From: Deltaproteobacteria bacterium | GTDB taxonomy: Bacteria > UBA10199 > DSSB01 | Assembly: GCA_021772695.1 (NCBI GenBank) | Contig: JAJFLL010000002.1 | Span: forward strand, 1 to 18,781 | Direction: 5' to 3' | Length of the DNA stretch: 18,781 nucleotides | Shown: one piece after another, positions 7,695 to 14,282 of the stretch | Layout of the letters: each line of letters opens with the position of its first letter | Numbering within the stretch: position 1 is the first letter of the stretch | The notes under the pieces: model-generated | What the model was told of the DNA's origin: nothing | The model's input: the letters and a program-made list of their open reading frames with translations, nothing else | Database searches by the model: none | Program-made: the position numbers and the translations under genes

Positions 7695-9248
7695 TCACGA
7701 GGAGGAATCGGAAATTTCAATGCGAGGAAACAAGGGTGAGGCTTCGCCCAATTCATGGTTTGCGGGCATGGCCGTCCAAGGCGCACCAGCTTCGAAGCTA
7801 TCGGGGAAGGTCAATTGGATCTGTTGGTAAATTTTTTCGCAGGTCTCAGGCATGAAGGGGAAAAGCCATAATCCCACCAGACGAATCGCATTGAAGATAT
7901 TATGCAGAACCTGTTGCAGTCGTTCTTCCTGGCCTGATTTTTTTAGGGTCCAGGGTGCGGTGGTATCGATATATTTGTCAATGGCCCCGATCAATTCCCA
8001 AATGGCCTCTAAGGCCTGATGGTAATTGAGATCCCCCTGGAGAAAGTCCATGGCTTGACGAACGCGTTTTCCTGTAAGTCCGGCTTGTTTAATCAGCGAT
8101 TCGTCTTCAGGGCCTTCAATACCGCGAGTGATTTTCAAATCGAAATATTTCTTCGCCATGCCCAAGCTGCGATTCAGTACGTTGCCGAGATCGTTGGCCA
8201 AATCACTGTTGTATCTTTTGATGAAATCATCCCAAGTAAAATTACCGTCGGCGCCAAAGCTAGAGCTTCTCAGCAAGTAATAGCGGAGGGCATCGGCGCC
8301 GTAGACGTCGGCCACATCCATGGGGGTAACCACGTTGCCCAAAGATTTACTCATCTTCTCGCCTTTTAAATAGACGAAGCCGTGACCAAATACGGTTTTC
8401 GGCAGGGGCAGGCCGGCGCTCATGAGCATGGCCGGCCAAATGACGCAGTGGAACCGGGTGATGTCTTTTCCGATGACGTGCACGGCTGCGGGCCACCACT
8501 TTTTAAATTTAGCATCATCGCTGCCAAAACCAACGGCCGTCAGGTAATTGATGAGGGCATCAAACCAGACATAAATGACATGTTTAGGATCATTGGGCAG
8601 GGGAATGCCCCATTCGACACCAGCTCTTGAAACCGAAATATCTTCCAGCCCCCCCTTGATCAAATTGACAATTTCATTGCGGCGAATTTCCGGTAAAATA
8701 AATTCAGGATTTTCCTCGATATGTTTTAGTAAAGCATCCTGGTACTTTGAGAGTTTAAAAAAGAAATTTTTCTCTTTCAGCCATTTGGGTTTGGCTTGAT
8801 GGTGGGGGCAATGACCTTCCACCAAATCCTTTTCGGTATAGTAGGCCTCACAGGATTCACAGTACCAACCTTCATATTCACCGGCGAAAATATCTCCCGT
8901 GGCCAAGATATTTTCAAATAATTTTTTGGCCGCTCCGTGGTGTCGGGGTTCGCTGGTTTGGATGAATCCATCATAGCTGATGTTTAGTTTTTTCCAGATC
9001 TCGGTAAATTTTTCCCGCATGCCATCACAATAGGCCTTGGGATCTTGTTCTTGGACTCGTGCTGATTTGAGTACGTTAGTGGAATGTTCATCATTTCCCA
9101 TTTGAAACCAGACATCGTGCCCCGATAAGCGCATGAAGCGAGCCAAGACATCGGCTCCGATTTTTTCATAGGCGGTACCGATGTGGGGAATCGAGTTGAC
9201 GTAATCGATGGCGGTAGTCAGATAAAACGAAGCTGCCTTTGAACTCAT
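7695..9248 (-). CDS. metG: Methionyl-tRNA synthetase
   Basis: Class I aminoacyl-tRNA synthetase that charges tRNA-Met, 517 aa, cytosolic. The nucleotide-binding HIGH motif reads HIGT (residues 22-25, in NSIPHIGTAYEKIGADV). KMSKS is intact at 298-302. A single zinc knuckle, C130-x2-C133...C147-x2-H150, resembles the Thermus-type enzyme. VIYVWFDALINYLTAVGF is the conserved methionine-pocket segment, and the anticodon-binding helical domain fills the C-terminal third (WTLKKSG, LWLFPFMPETCEKIY). At 517 aa it lacks the C-terminal Trbp111/EMAP-like dimerisation domain of the E. coli enzyme (677 aa). The ATG overlaps the holB stop as ATGA (9245-9248). It is the last gene of the tmk-holB-metG operon. 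Confidence 0.98.
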   Translation of the reverse strand: MSSKAASFYLTTAIDYVNSIPHIGTAYEKIGADVLARFMRLSGHDVWFQMGNDEHSTNVLKSARVQEQDPKAYCDGMREKFTEIWKKLNISYDGFIQTSEPRHHGAAKKLFENILATGDIFAGEYEGWYCESCEAYYTEKDLVEGHCPHHQAKPKWLKEKNFFFKLSKYQDALLKHIEENPEFILPEIRRNEIVNLIKGGLEDISVSRAGVEWGIPLPNDPKHVIYVWFDALINYLTAVGFGSDDAKFKKWWPAAVHVIGKDITRFHCVIWPAMLMSAGLPLPKTVFGHGFVYLKGEKMSKSLGNVVTPMDVADVYGADALRYYLLRSSSFGADGNFTWDDFIKRYNSDLANDLGNVLNRSLGMAKKYFDLKITRGIEGPEDESLIKQAGLTGKRVRQAMDFLQGDLNYHQALEAIWELIGAIDKYIDTTAPWTLKKSGQEERLQQVLHNIFNAIRLVGLWLFPFMPETCEKIYQQIQLTFPDSFEAGAPWTAMPANHELGEASPLFPRIEISDSSS

Positions 9249-10114
9249 AATCGACTTTCTCTTGGTTCCTGAAAATGCATTAGCAGTCTGGTCAGGTTGA
9301 TTTTGGGATTAATATTCTGCCTGAGGCCGTTTTGAATGGCCAGGATTCTGTCACCAAAGGTTAAGAGATCAAAATCGTATTTTTGATTTTTGCGTGGGCC
9401 CACCATCACTTGGTGCAGGGCCAACAACAGGGTCTGTAAAAAAGCGGGCACCTGGCCGGAATCGGCCACCGCCTGTGCCAATTCATAAGCCTGGGGAAAT
9501 TGGATTCCTTCCCTGGAGGGAAATAAAGACCGTAGGGACGGTACGGAATCTTTGGCGCTTGCGATGACCTGGGCCATGCGAATGGAACCTTGGGCCCACG
9601 GAATCATGGCCGGTGGTAAGTCGATTTCCAGTTTCTTTATTAAGGTTTCGAGGTTTTTGTTTTGCAGTGGAGCGAAACGAAAAATCTGACAGCGCGATCG
9701 AATGGTGGTGGGGATCCAGCCCAAGGCATGGGTGATGATAATGAAGAAGTTACCGGGAGGAGGCTCTTCTAAACTCTTGAGTAGGGCGTTGGCCGCGCCG
9801 GTTCGCATGGTATGGGCGTCGTTGATCAATATGACACGGGAGTCTCCCTTTAAGGGAGCAAAGGGAAGGGCGGCCTTGATCTGACGAATGGTATCTATTT
9901 TGAGAATGCCGCCTTCGGGTTCCAAATGAACAAAATCGGGGTGGCCTTCGAGATGCGCATTCGCTTTTAAAATGGTTTTAGCCAGGGCCATGGCCACTTG
10001 TTTTTTGCCCACTCCCTCGGGACCGGTAAATAGTAAGCCGTGGGGCAGGCGAGCCTTGGACCAAAGGTTGCTAAGCTCTTCCCAACGGGATTCATGATCG
10101 AGAAAATCGCTCAC
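9245..10114 (-). CDS. holB: DNA polymerase III delta-prime subunit (clamp loader)
   Basis: AAA+ subunit of the replicative clamp loader, 289 aa. Walker A GPEGVGKK is at 31-38, Walker B-like VILINDAH at 94-101, sensor region LLKSLEEPPPGNFFIIIT, and the SRC arginine-finger motif at 140-142 (TIRSRCQIFRF). The zinc module with four cysteines, common between Walker A and the HPD segment in this family, is missing: the sequence goes straight from AKTILKA to NAHLEGHPDFVHL. The start is GTG at 10114, overlapping the tmk stop as GTGA (10111-10114), so translation is probably coupled to tmk. The C-terminal helical domain is present but divergent. The neighbourhood tmk-holB is a widespread pairing and supports the call. 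DnaX is less likely because the protein is short and lacks the DnaX zinc fingers. Confidence 0.94.
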   Translation of the reverse strand: MSDFLDHESRWEELSNLWSKARLPHGLLFTGPEGVGKKQVAMALAKTILKANAHLEGHPDFVHLEPEGGILKIDTIRQIKAALPFAPLKGDSRVILINDAHTMRTGAANALLKSLEEPPPGNFFIIITHALGWIPTTIRSRCQIFRFAPLQNKNLETLIKKLEIDLPPAMIPWAQGSIRMAQVIASAKDSVPSLRSLFPSREGIQFPQAYELAQAVADSGQVPAFLQTLLLALHQVMVGPRKNQKYDFDLLTFGDRILAIQNGLRQNINPKINLTRLLMHFQEPRESRL

Positions 10115-10740
10115 GAGAATGCCTCCACTCGCTGGAGGATTTTTTGGTGCAGTGTCGTCATATCCTGGGTGGCGTCTAGGATCACAAAACGCTTCGGCTC
10201 TTGTTGAGCCAGTTTCAAAAAGCCCGCCCGTACCTTTTGATGAAACTCGATGGCCTCTTGTTCAAATCGGTCTTCTCCACTTTTTTCTGCGGCCAGACGG
10301 GATTTGGAACGCTGCAGCCCAATTTCAGGTGGGAGGTCGAGAAGAAAGGTGAGATGGGGTTGGAGCCCTTCTGTTGTCCATTGGGCCAGGGCCTGAATCC
10401 GGTCAGCGGGAATCCCTCGAACCAGTCCTTGGTAGACGGTGGTGGAATCCTGATACCGATCACACAGAACCCATTTTCCTTCTTGGAGTGCCGGTAGCAA
10501 GACTTGCTGAACGTGGTGGGCCCGGTCGGCGGCATAGAGCAGTAATTCGGCCAAGGGATCCAGGGCAGTGCCCTCGGGGGTAAGCAACAAGCGCCTAATG
10601 GCTGCCCCTGCAGGGGTGCCGCCGGGTTCCCGGGTGGCCAGAACCGGTAGGCCCCGGGCTTCTAAGGCCTGGGCCAAACGCTGCCATTGGGTGCTTTTTC
10701 CACTACCTTCGCCGCCTTCGAAACTGATGAACTTTCCCAT
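10111..10740 (-). CDS. tmk: Thymidylate kinase
   Basis: Phosphorylates dTMP to dTDP with ATP, cytosolic, 209 aa (normal length). P-loop FEGGEGSGKSTQ is at 7-18, REPGGTPAG at 38-45 (dTMP binding), AADRAHHV at 71-77, and DRYQDSTTVYQG at 94-105 (the DRY/H signature). The LID region is RSKSRLAAEKSGEDRFEQE. The start ATG at 10738-10740 has no obvious Shine-Dalgarno. A TATTAT hexamer (plus-strand 10755-10760) lies very close upstream but has no good -35, so the promoter is uncertain. First gene of the tmk-holB-metG operon. A GC-rich hairpin upstream (10805-10832) probably insulates it from the outer-membrane protein gene read on the same strand. Confidence 0.98.
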   Translation of the reverse strand: MGKFISFEGGEGSGKSTQWQRLAQALEARGLPVLATREPGGTPAGAAIRRLLLTPEGTALDPLAELLLYAADRAHHVQQVLLPALQEGKWVLCDRYQDSTTVYQGLVRGIPADRIQALAQWTTEGLQPHLTFLLDLPPEIGLQRSKSRLAAEKSGEDRFEQEAIEFHQKVRAGFLKLAQQEPKRFVILDATQDMTTLHQKILQRVEAFS

Positions 10741-10804
10741 GATGGCTGCAAGACATAATACGTCAGATTAGCCCACGTAAAGGTCTTTAGCAGCGGCGCA
10801 AATA

Positions 10805-10832
10805 CCCCGCCCCCGGTGCACCGGGGGCGGGG
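10805..10832 (-). terminator. 28-bp perfect GC-rich palindrome, probable terminator of the outer-membrane protein gene
   Basis: The arms CCCCGCCCCCGG (10805-10816) and CCGGGGGCGGGG (10821-10832) pair perfectly over 12 bp around TGCA. Because TGCA is itself self-complementary, the whole 28 bp is a palindrome. It lies 26 nt past the stop of the gene at 10858-12498 and 65 nt before tmk. On the minus strand the downstream sequence is TATTTGCG, a poor T-tract. It could therefore be a Rho-dependent stop, a transcript-end stabiliser or a protein-binding palindrome rather than a classic intrinsic terminator. Confidence 0.65.
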
Positions 10833-10857
10833 CCCTTCAGAGAGTTGTTCTCACCCC

Positions 10858-12498
10858 TTAGGGAGTCGAACGACTAATATTCAGGAAATTTTCGAAGTTT
10901 AGGGTGGCGCTCACGGCGAAGGTGGTTTGGTCCGAAGCAAATCCCGAGCCTTGTTCAAAGGAATCCGCATTGGCCAGGTCATGCCGCAGCTCTGCCCGCA
11001 GTTCCATGGGGAAATAGCTGAAGTATTCCTCGGGCACCGGTCGAATATGGGTGGTCAGGGCCACATGGCCTAGGGTCTGGGCCGTACCGGTGCGGGCCCC
11101 TTGGGGGTCGTGAAAGACCTCGCCACGTCCGGAGAGGCCGAAATGATGGTGAAAGTTGTAGCGAGGACTCAAGGAGGCCGCCACCCAATGGGTTTGTGGT
11201 TCTTCGGGGCCACCTTCACCCTGAGTACCCCAGTCCAGATTGGCGGTCAGGGTAAAATCGCCGGCGGTAAAGGTGGCGATGCCATCGATGACACTCAAGA
11301 GCCTGCCCTGGTCCCCGCCTAAGGCACCGGCCACACTCCAACTAAACCAATCGGCGGCCTCATGGGAAAGCCCGTAGAGGGCCGTGGGTCCGGTTTCCCG
11401 GCCATATAAATTGTCCCAACCGTTGGCCACACCGAGGCTCATTTCTAGGGAATCGGTGAGGGCATATTTTCCGAGCAATCCACCGTGGGTGAAGGGAATC
11501 GCCAATCCAAACCCCCACGAACGACTGATCTGGTTGTTGGTGGGTTCGATCACTTCATAACCGATATGAGTGGCGATCTTGCCACCGCGCAACCGCAATC
11601 CGTTACCGATGGGCAGACGAATTTCTCCCCACAACTGTTGAAAGTCAAAATGATCGCCGCTGAAAGAATCGGCCGCTGCGGAGACATTGGGATTTTCCCC
11701 CGCGTCAAAGACGAGTCCGAACCCGAAGGGTACTTCGGCATCGGTTTCGCGCACCAAATGTAATTGCGCCAAGTTAAACATGGGTCGGTCACTGCGCGTA
11801 TCAAAGATACGCAGACTATTTTCCCCGCTCTCAGGTGACCCGAAATTATGGGTGTAGGAGGCGTCGAGCATGCCGCCGAATTCTAAGCCTGAGACAAAGC
11901 GTTCGGCATCGGGGTCTGGGAAGTTGGCTCCACCTACGGCTGCAATCCTGGCCAAATCTAGGGCAAAATTAAAATAATAACCTATGGGGTTGTAACCTTC
12001 GATCCAGGGAAATTCGATGTCGGGACGGGCGGTGAGGCCAAAGGAAGGTTCAAAGCCTCCACTGACCACAAAGATTCCACGGCCCACACTGATGCCTCCG
12101 CCCAAGGTCAAGGCCAAGGCGGCGTTATTTTCCAGTGGAACGGTTCGAGAATCGTCACCGTCGCGAATATTTAAGGAGTAAAAAATATTGGTGCCGATGC
12201 CGGCAAAGGTAAAAAGGCTCAACATATCCGGTACCAGGTAGGCCTCGTATCCACCTTCTAATCCGAAGTGGGCCATGGAAAGATCTTCTGCGGCATCGCG
12301 ACTTGTGAGGTAGGCGTTACGAAAGACTCCGCCAAGAAAAAAACTGTGTTGGGGATGCACGATGAAATCTTGGCCTAGGCGAGCCTGAAAATGTCCGCCG
12401 GAAAATTCCGGACCACCGTTGCCCAGGGCCACATGGCTATATCCTCCGCCGAGTTCCAAGCGATAGGCCGGAACTTCTCGACGTACTGGTCCGCTCAC
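10858..12498 (-). CDS. Two-part outer-membrane beta-barrel protein (N-terminal small barrel + BBP2/OmpL-like porin), no visible signal peptide
   Basis: 546 aa. Residues about 10-185 read as amphipathic strands with Gly/aromatic alternation, like a small eight-strand barrel (YRLELGGGYSHVAL, HFGLEGGYEAYLV, FTFAGIGTNIFYSLN). From about 200 a second barrel starts (FVSGLEFGGMLDASYTHNF). It contains IGYEVIEPTNNQISRSWGFG, AIPFTHGGLLGKYAL and LGVANGWDN, hallmarks of the BBP2 (OmpL-like) porin family. The start is GTG 12498 with AGGAG at 12507-12511; an in-frame TAG lies five codons upstream (TAG AAA GGA GAC GAT GAC GTG), so no longer protein is possible. The N-terminus (MSGPVRREVPAYRLELG) is not a signal peptide, which is unexpected for a barrel protein. 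The C-terminus runs 8 residues past a normal terminal aromatic (NFENF). Probable outer-membrane porin; substrate unknown. Confidence 0.85.
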   Translation of the reverse strand: MSGPVRREVPAYRLELGGGYSHVALGNGGPEFSGGHFQARLGQDFIVHPQHSFFLGGVFRNAYLTSRDAAEDLSMAHFGLEGGYEAYLVPDMLSLFTFAGIGTNIFYSLNIRDGDDSRTVPLENNAALALTLGGGISVGRGIFVVSGGFEPSFGLTARPDIEFPWIEGYNPIGYYFNFALDLARIAAVGGANFPDPDAERFVSGLEFGGMLDASYTHNFGSPESGENSLRIFDTRSDRPMFNLAQLHLVRETDAEVPFGFGLVFDAGENPNVSAAADSFSGDHFDFQQLWGEIRLPIGNGLRLRGGKIATHIGYEVIEPTNNQISRSWGFGLAIPFTHGGLLGKYALTDSLEMSLGVANGWDNLYGRETGPTALYGLSHEAADWFSWSVAGALGGDQGRLLSVIDGIATFTAGDFTLTANLDWGTQGEGGPEEPQTHWVAASLSPRYNFHHHFGLSGRGEVFHDPQGARTGTAQTLGHVALTTHIRPVPEEYFSYFPMELRAELRHDLANADSFEQGSGFASDQTTFAVSATLNFENFLNISRSTP

Positions 12499-12566
12499 GT
12501 CATCGTCTCCTTTCTATTGAAGAGAATTTTTCTTAACCCGCCAAGTTTTATCGCCATTTCGGACAT
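12495..12566 (-). other. Possible 23-codon leader ORF overlapping the barrel gene start
   Basis: ATG 12566 opens a frame of 23 residues (begins MSEMAIKLGG, basic, no hydrophobic core). Its TGA overlaps the GTG start of the barrel gene as GTGA. It has no clear Shine-Dalgarno and does not encode a signal peptide. It may be chance or a coupling peptide. Confidence 0.15.
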
Positions 12567-12649
12567 TTGTTGCTTTTCAACCCATTCGCTGGCGTACCCA
12601 TCCTGGCCCCAAGAGGTTTTGCAATGGGAATGCCATGGTGAAAATTTAA

Positions 12650-12665
12650 AAATAATGAATTATTT
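12650..12665. promoter_or_regulatory. AT-rich dyad upstream of barrel gene
   Basis: The 7-bp arms AAATAAT and ATTATTT are perfect complements around GA, about 150 bp upstream of the GTG at 12498. It could be an operator; base composition alone could also produce it. Confidence 0.2.
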
Positions 12666-12746
12666 CAGGAAGATGTCTGCATGAGCGAGACAGGAGGGCC
12701 TGAAGAGAGCGCCAAAAAGACAGGCAGGTGTTTAAAGCTTGGGCAT

Positions 12747-12782
12747 AAAAAAAGGCCCCAGTTCCTTAGAGGACCTGGGGCC
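12747..12782 (-). terminator. Intrinsic terminator of porin gene 12815-13996
   Basis: Read on the minus strand, a 13-bp stem (plus-strand arms GGCCCCAGTTCCT 12754-12766 and AGGACCTGGGGCC 12770-12782, one mismatch, 3-nt loop) is followed at once by seven Ts (plus-strand A7 at 12747-12753). It starts 32 nt after the porin stop. A textbook Rho-independent terminator. Confidence 0.94.
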
Positions 12783-12814
12783 AATACCTAATCGCGGCAG
12801 CGATAACTTAGACC

Positions 12815-13996
12815 TTAGAAGGTGTAAGCAAATTCGCCAGCGACGCCGTGGGACCAAGAAGTGGTGTCACCAATGGCGGCTGCGGGGGCCAAGAAGGCCT
12901 GCGCGCCTTGGGTCGAAGCGTATTGAAACAAGTCGGCCCGGTATTCCATTTTGAACTTGGCACCATCGGTAATTTGGTAACCAAAGCCCACCACGAAATT
13001 TTGTTTTTGTTGGTCGAGACCGGTGACCACCCCTTGAAAGTCATGGACATAACCATAACTAAAGAAGAGATCCCAAATTTCAGAGGCCTGCCAATCGAGG
13101 ACGATGAGTCCGCCCATGTACTTCCCGTTGGGAAGTCCGAAGAAAACCGGCAGGTTGTTCCGTTGGTAATAGATCCCTTCACCGGCAACCAAGAGGTTTT
13201 CGGTTACCTTAATGGCAAAGTCTAAATCGATCAGGTGATCAAGATGGTCGTTGGTACCTTGTTCTGGCCCACCCATGTAGGACAGACCAATGGTGCTGGC
13301 CGTATCGTCTTCCCCAAAGTTATATCCGAGACGCATTCCCCAGGAAGGAATGGCACTGTCGGCATTGGGGGCACCACCACCGGGAACCCGAGGACCGGTT
13401 AGACATGGTCCACCGAGTTGCAAGCAGTCGAACATATTGTTCATGATGTAGGCTTGAAAATCGATGCTGTCAGAAAAGGCCCAATAGAGTTTGGCACCGG
13501 TGATGTTGGTGGGGGTCAGATCTTGATAGATGGTAGAGTAAGAAATGGTCGGGTTGAATGCCCGGTCTACCACATAGTATCCGACGGGGGCGTTGAAGCG
13601 ACCGATGGCGAACTCACCACCCAACACACCTACGGTCAAGTAGGCCTGTTCGACGACGAAGTTGGCACCTTCGGTGGAGCGACCGCTACCCGAAAGAAAA
13701 CGACCGAAGTCTAAGTCGGCACGCAAGCGAACCTTCTCACCGAAGGACTTGTCGATATCCAACTCGAATTGATCGAGGTAAAAGTTAAAAGTATCTCGGC
13801 TGGGGGCACGGAACCCGCGAATCAGAGCAAATTCACCGCCCAGAGCAGGAATTGCGCTGCCGTCATCGTACTGCCACCCAGTGAGGATGCTGGTGTTACC
13901 GCTGAATTCGATACCACCCGCCACGGAATTCTCCGCATGGGCCGGCACGCTCAGCGATAAGGCCAATAGGCTCACCGCTAGGGTCAATCGTTTCAT
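12815..13996 (-). CDS. Outer-membrane porin, BBP2-like (tandem copy 1)
   Basis: 393 aa. The signal peptide MKRLTLAVSLLALSLSVPAHA is cleaved before ENS (AHA|E). The mature protein begins GGIEFSGNTSILTGWQYDD and continues as repeating amphipathic strands (FNFYLDQFELDIDKSF, RLRADLDFGRFLSG, GEFAIGRFNAPVGY). It ends in the aromatic GEFAYTF, the outer-membrane insertion signal. The IGRFNAPVGY segment and the barrel pattern fit the BBP2/OmpL-like porin family, and the protein is clearly paralogous to the product of 14283-15512. ATG 13996 has AAGGAGA about 6 nt upstream. It is transcribed alone, from its own promoter (14059-14087) to a strong terminator (12747-12782). A short insert with two cysteines (DCLQLGGPCL) is absent from the paralogue and may form an extracellular-loop disulfide. 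The transported solute is unknown. Confidence 0.92.
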   Translation of the reverse strand: MKRLTLAVSLLALSLSVPAHAENSVAGGIEFSGNTSILTGWQYDDGSAIPALGGEFALIRGFRAPSRDTFNFYLDQFELDIDKSFGEKVRLRADLDFGRFLSGSGRSTEGANFVVEQAYLTVGVLGGEFAIGRFNAPVGYYVVDRAFNPTISYSTIYQDLTPTNITGAKLYWAFSDSIDFQAYIMNNMFDCLQLGGPCLTGPRVPGGGAPNADSAIPSWGMRLGYNFGEDDTASTIGLSYMGGPEQGTNDHLDHLIDLDFAIKVTENLLVAGEGIYYQRNNLPVFFGLPNGKYMGGLIVLDWQASEIWDLFFSYGYVHDFQGVVTGLDQQKQNFVVGFGYQITDGAKFKMEYRADLFQYASTQGAQAFLAPAAAIGDTTSWSHGVAGEFAYTF

Positions 13997-14026
13997 GTTA
14001 CTATCTCCTTCTTTTCCTTTGGATTA

Positions 14027-14051
14027 GCTTCCCCCCAAAACGGGGAAAAGC
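14027..14051 (-). promoter_or_regulatory. Stable hairpin in porin 5' leader
   Basis: In the mRNA, GCTTTTCCCC pairs with GGGGGGAAGC (10 bp, two G-U wobbles) around the loop GTTTT, about 30 nt before the porin ATG and just after the predicted start point. It could stabilise a porin transcript or control access to the ribosome site. Confidence 0.45.
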
Positions 14052-14058
14052 CCGCCGC

Positions 14059-14087
14059 TTATTAGGGGTTCTTATGCAGTGTGTCAA
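14059..14087 (-). promoter_or_regulatory. Promoter of porin 12815-13996
   Basis: On the minus strand a perfect TTGACA (plus-strand TGTCAA 14082-14087) is followed after 17 bp by TAATAA (plus-strand TTATTA 14059-14064), which only partly matches TATAAT. The predicted leader is about 55 nt and holds the hairpin at 14027-14051. The perfect -35 and optimal spacing make it the best candidate in this gap. Confidence 0.55.
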
Positions 14088-14139
14088 CGACTTTCCCCGG
14101 GAGAAATGCTGCGTAGACCCACTCATAATTCTGTTAAAA

Positions 14140-14180
14140 TTGACCTCTATTAATGCAAGGCCCATGCCGCAATAGGTCAA
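14140..14180. repeat. Spaced inverted repeat TTGACCT / AGGTCAA upstream of porin
   Basis: TTGACCT (14140-14146) and its complement AGGTCAA (14174-14180) are separated by 27 bp and lie 50-95 bp upstream of the porin -35. The longer word ATAGGTCAA (14172-14180) recurs upstream of the other porin (15616-15624). This suggests a shared control site, though the sequence also resembles a -35 element. Confidence 0.3.
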
Positions 14181-14238
14181 ATATAAACCTTTTAAAAACA
14201 AATACTTACTGAAATGAACTCCTTACCTCAGTCCACAA

Positions 14239-14276
14239 CCCTGCCCATTCTTTAAGCATTTGCCGGTAATGCAGGG
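14239..14276 (-). terminator. Possible weak terminator or alternative-fold element after porin 14283-15512
   Basis: Two mutually exclusive stems share bases: CCCTGC (14239-14244) with GCAGGG (14271-14276), and GCATT (14256-14260) with AATGC (14268-14272). They lie within 45 nt of the porin stop, where a terminator is expected, but no T-tract follows on the minus strand. Confidence 0.25.
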
Positions 14277-14282
14277 CTTGCC

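Larger units (their letters stand above)
12499..12814. other. Intergenic region between barrel gene and first porin
   Basis: 316 bp. It contains the strong terminator of the downstream-transcribed porin (12747-12782), an AT-rich dyad AAATAAT-GA-ATTATTT at 12650-12665, and the AGGAG ribosome site at 12507-12511 for the barrel gene. No convincing promoter was found for the barrel gene: TTGGCG/TTCAAT with a 17-bp spacer exists, but its start point would fall on the ribosome site. No RNA gene was seen. Confidence 0.6.

Noticed and set aside
12516..12544. TTGGCG-N17-TTCAAT as promoter of the two-barrel gene
   Set aside because: Its start point would fall within the AGGAG ribosome site at 12507-12511, leaving no usable leader.
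12688..12724. AGACAGG repeated twice 30 bp apart
   Set aside because: Two short copies in purine-rich DNA with no symmetry; not enough to call a site.
12681..12791. A 36-codon plus-strand ORF with AGGAAG upstream
   Set aside because: It runs straight through the strong minus-strand terminator stem and A7 tract, and its composition is dictated by that hairpin. Almost certainly not a gene.
13418..13714. Open frames on the plus strand opposite the porin, and similar frames opposite tmk, metG, MFS and the G8 gene
   Set aside because: They are shadows of the real genes on the other strand, with no ribosome sites, no family features and unnatural composition.
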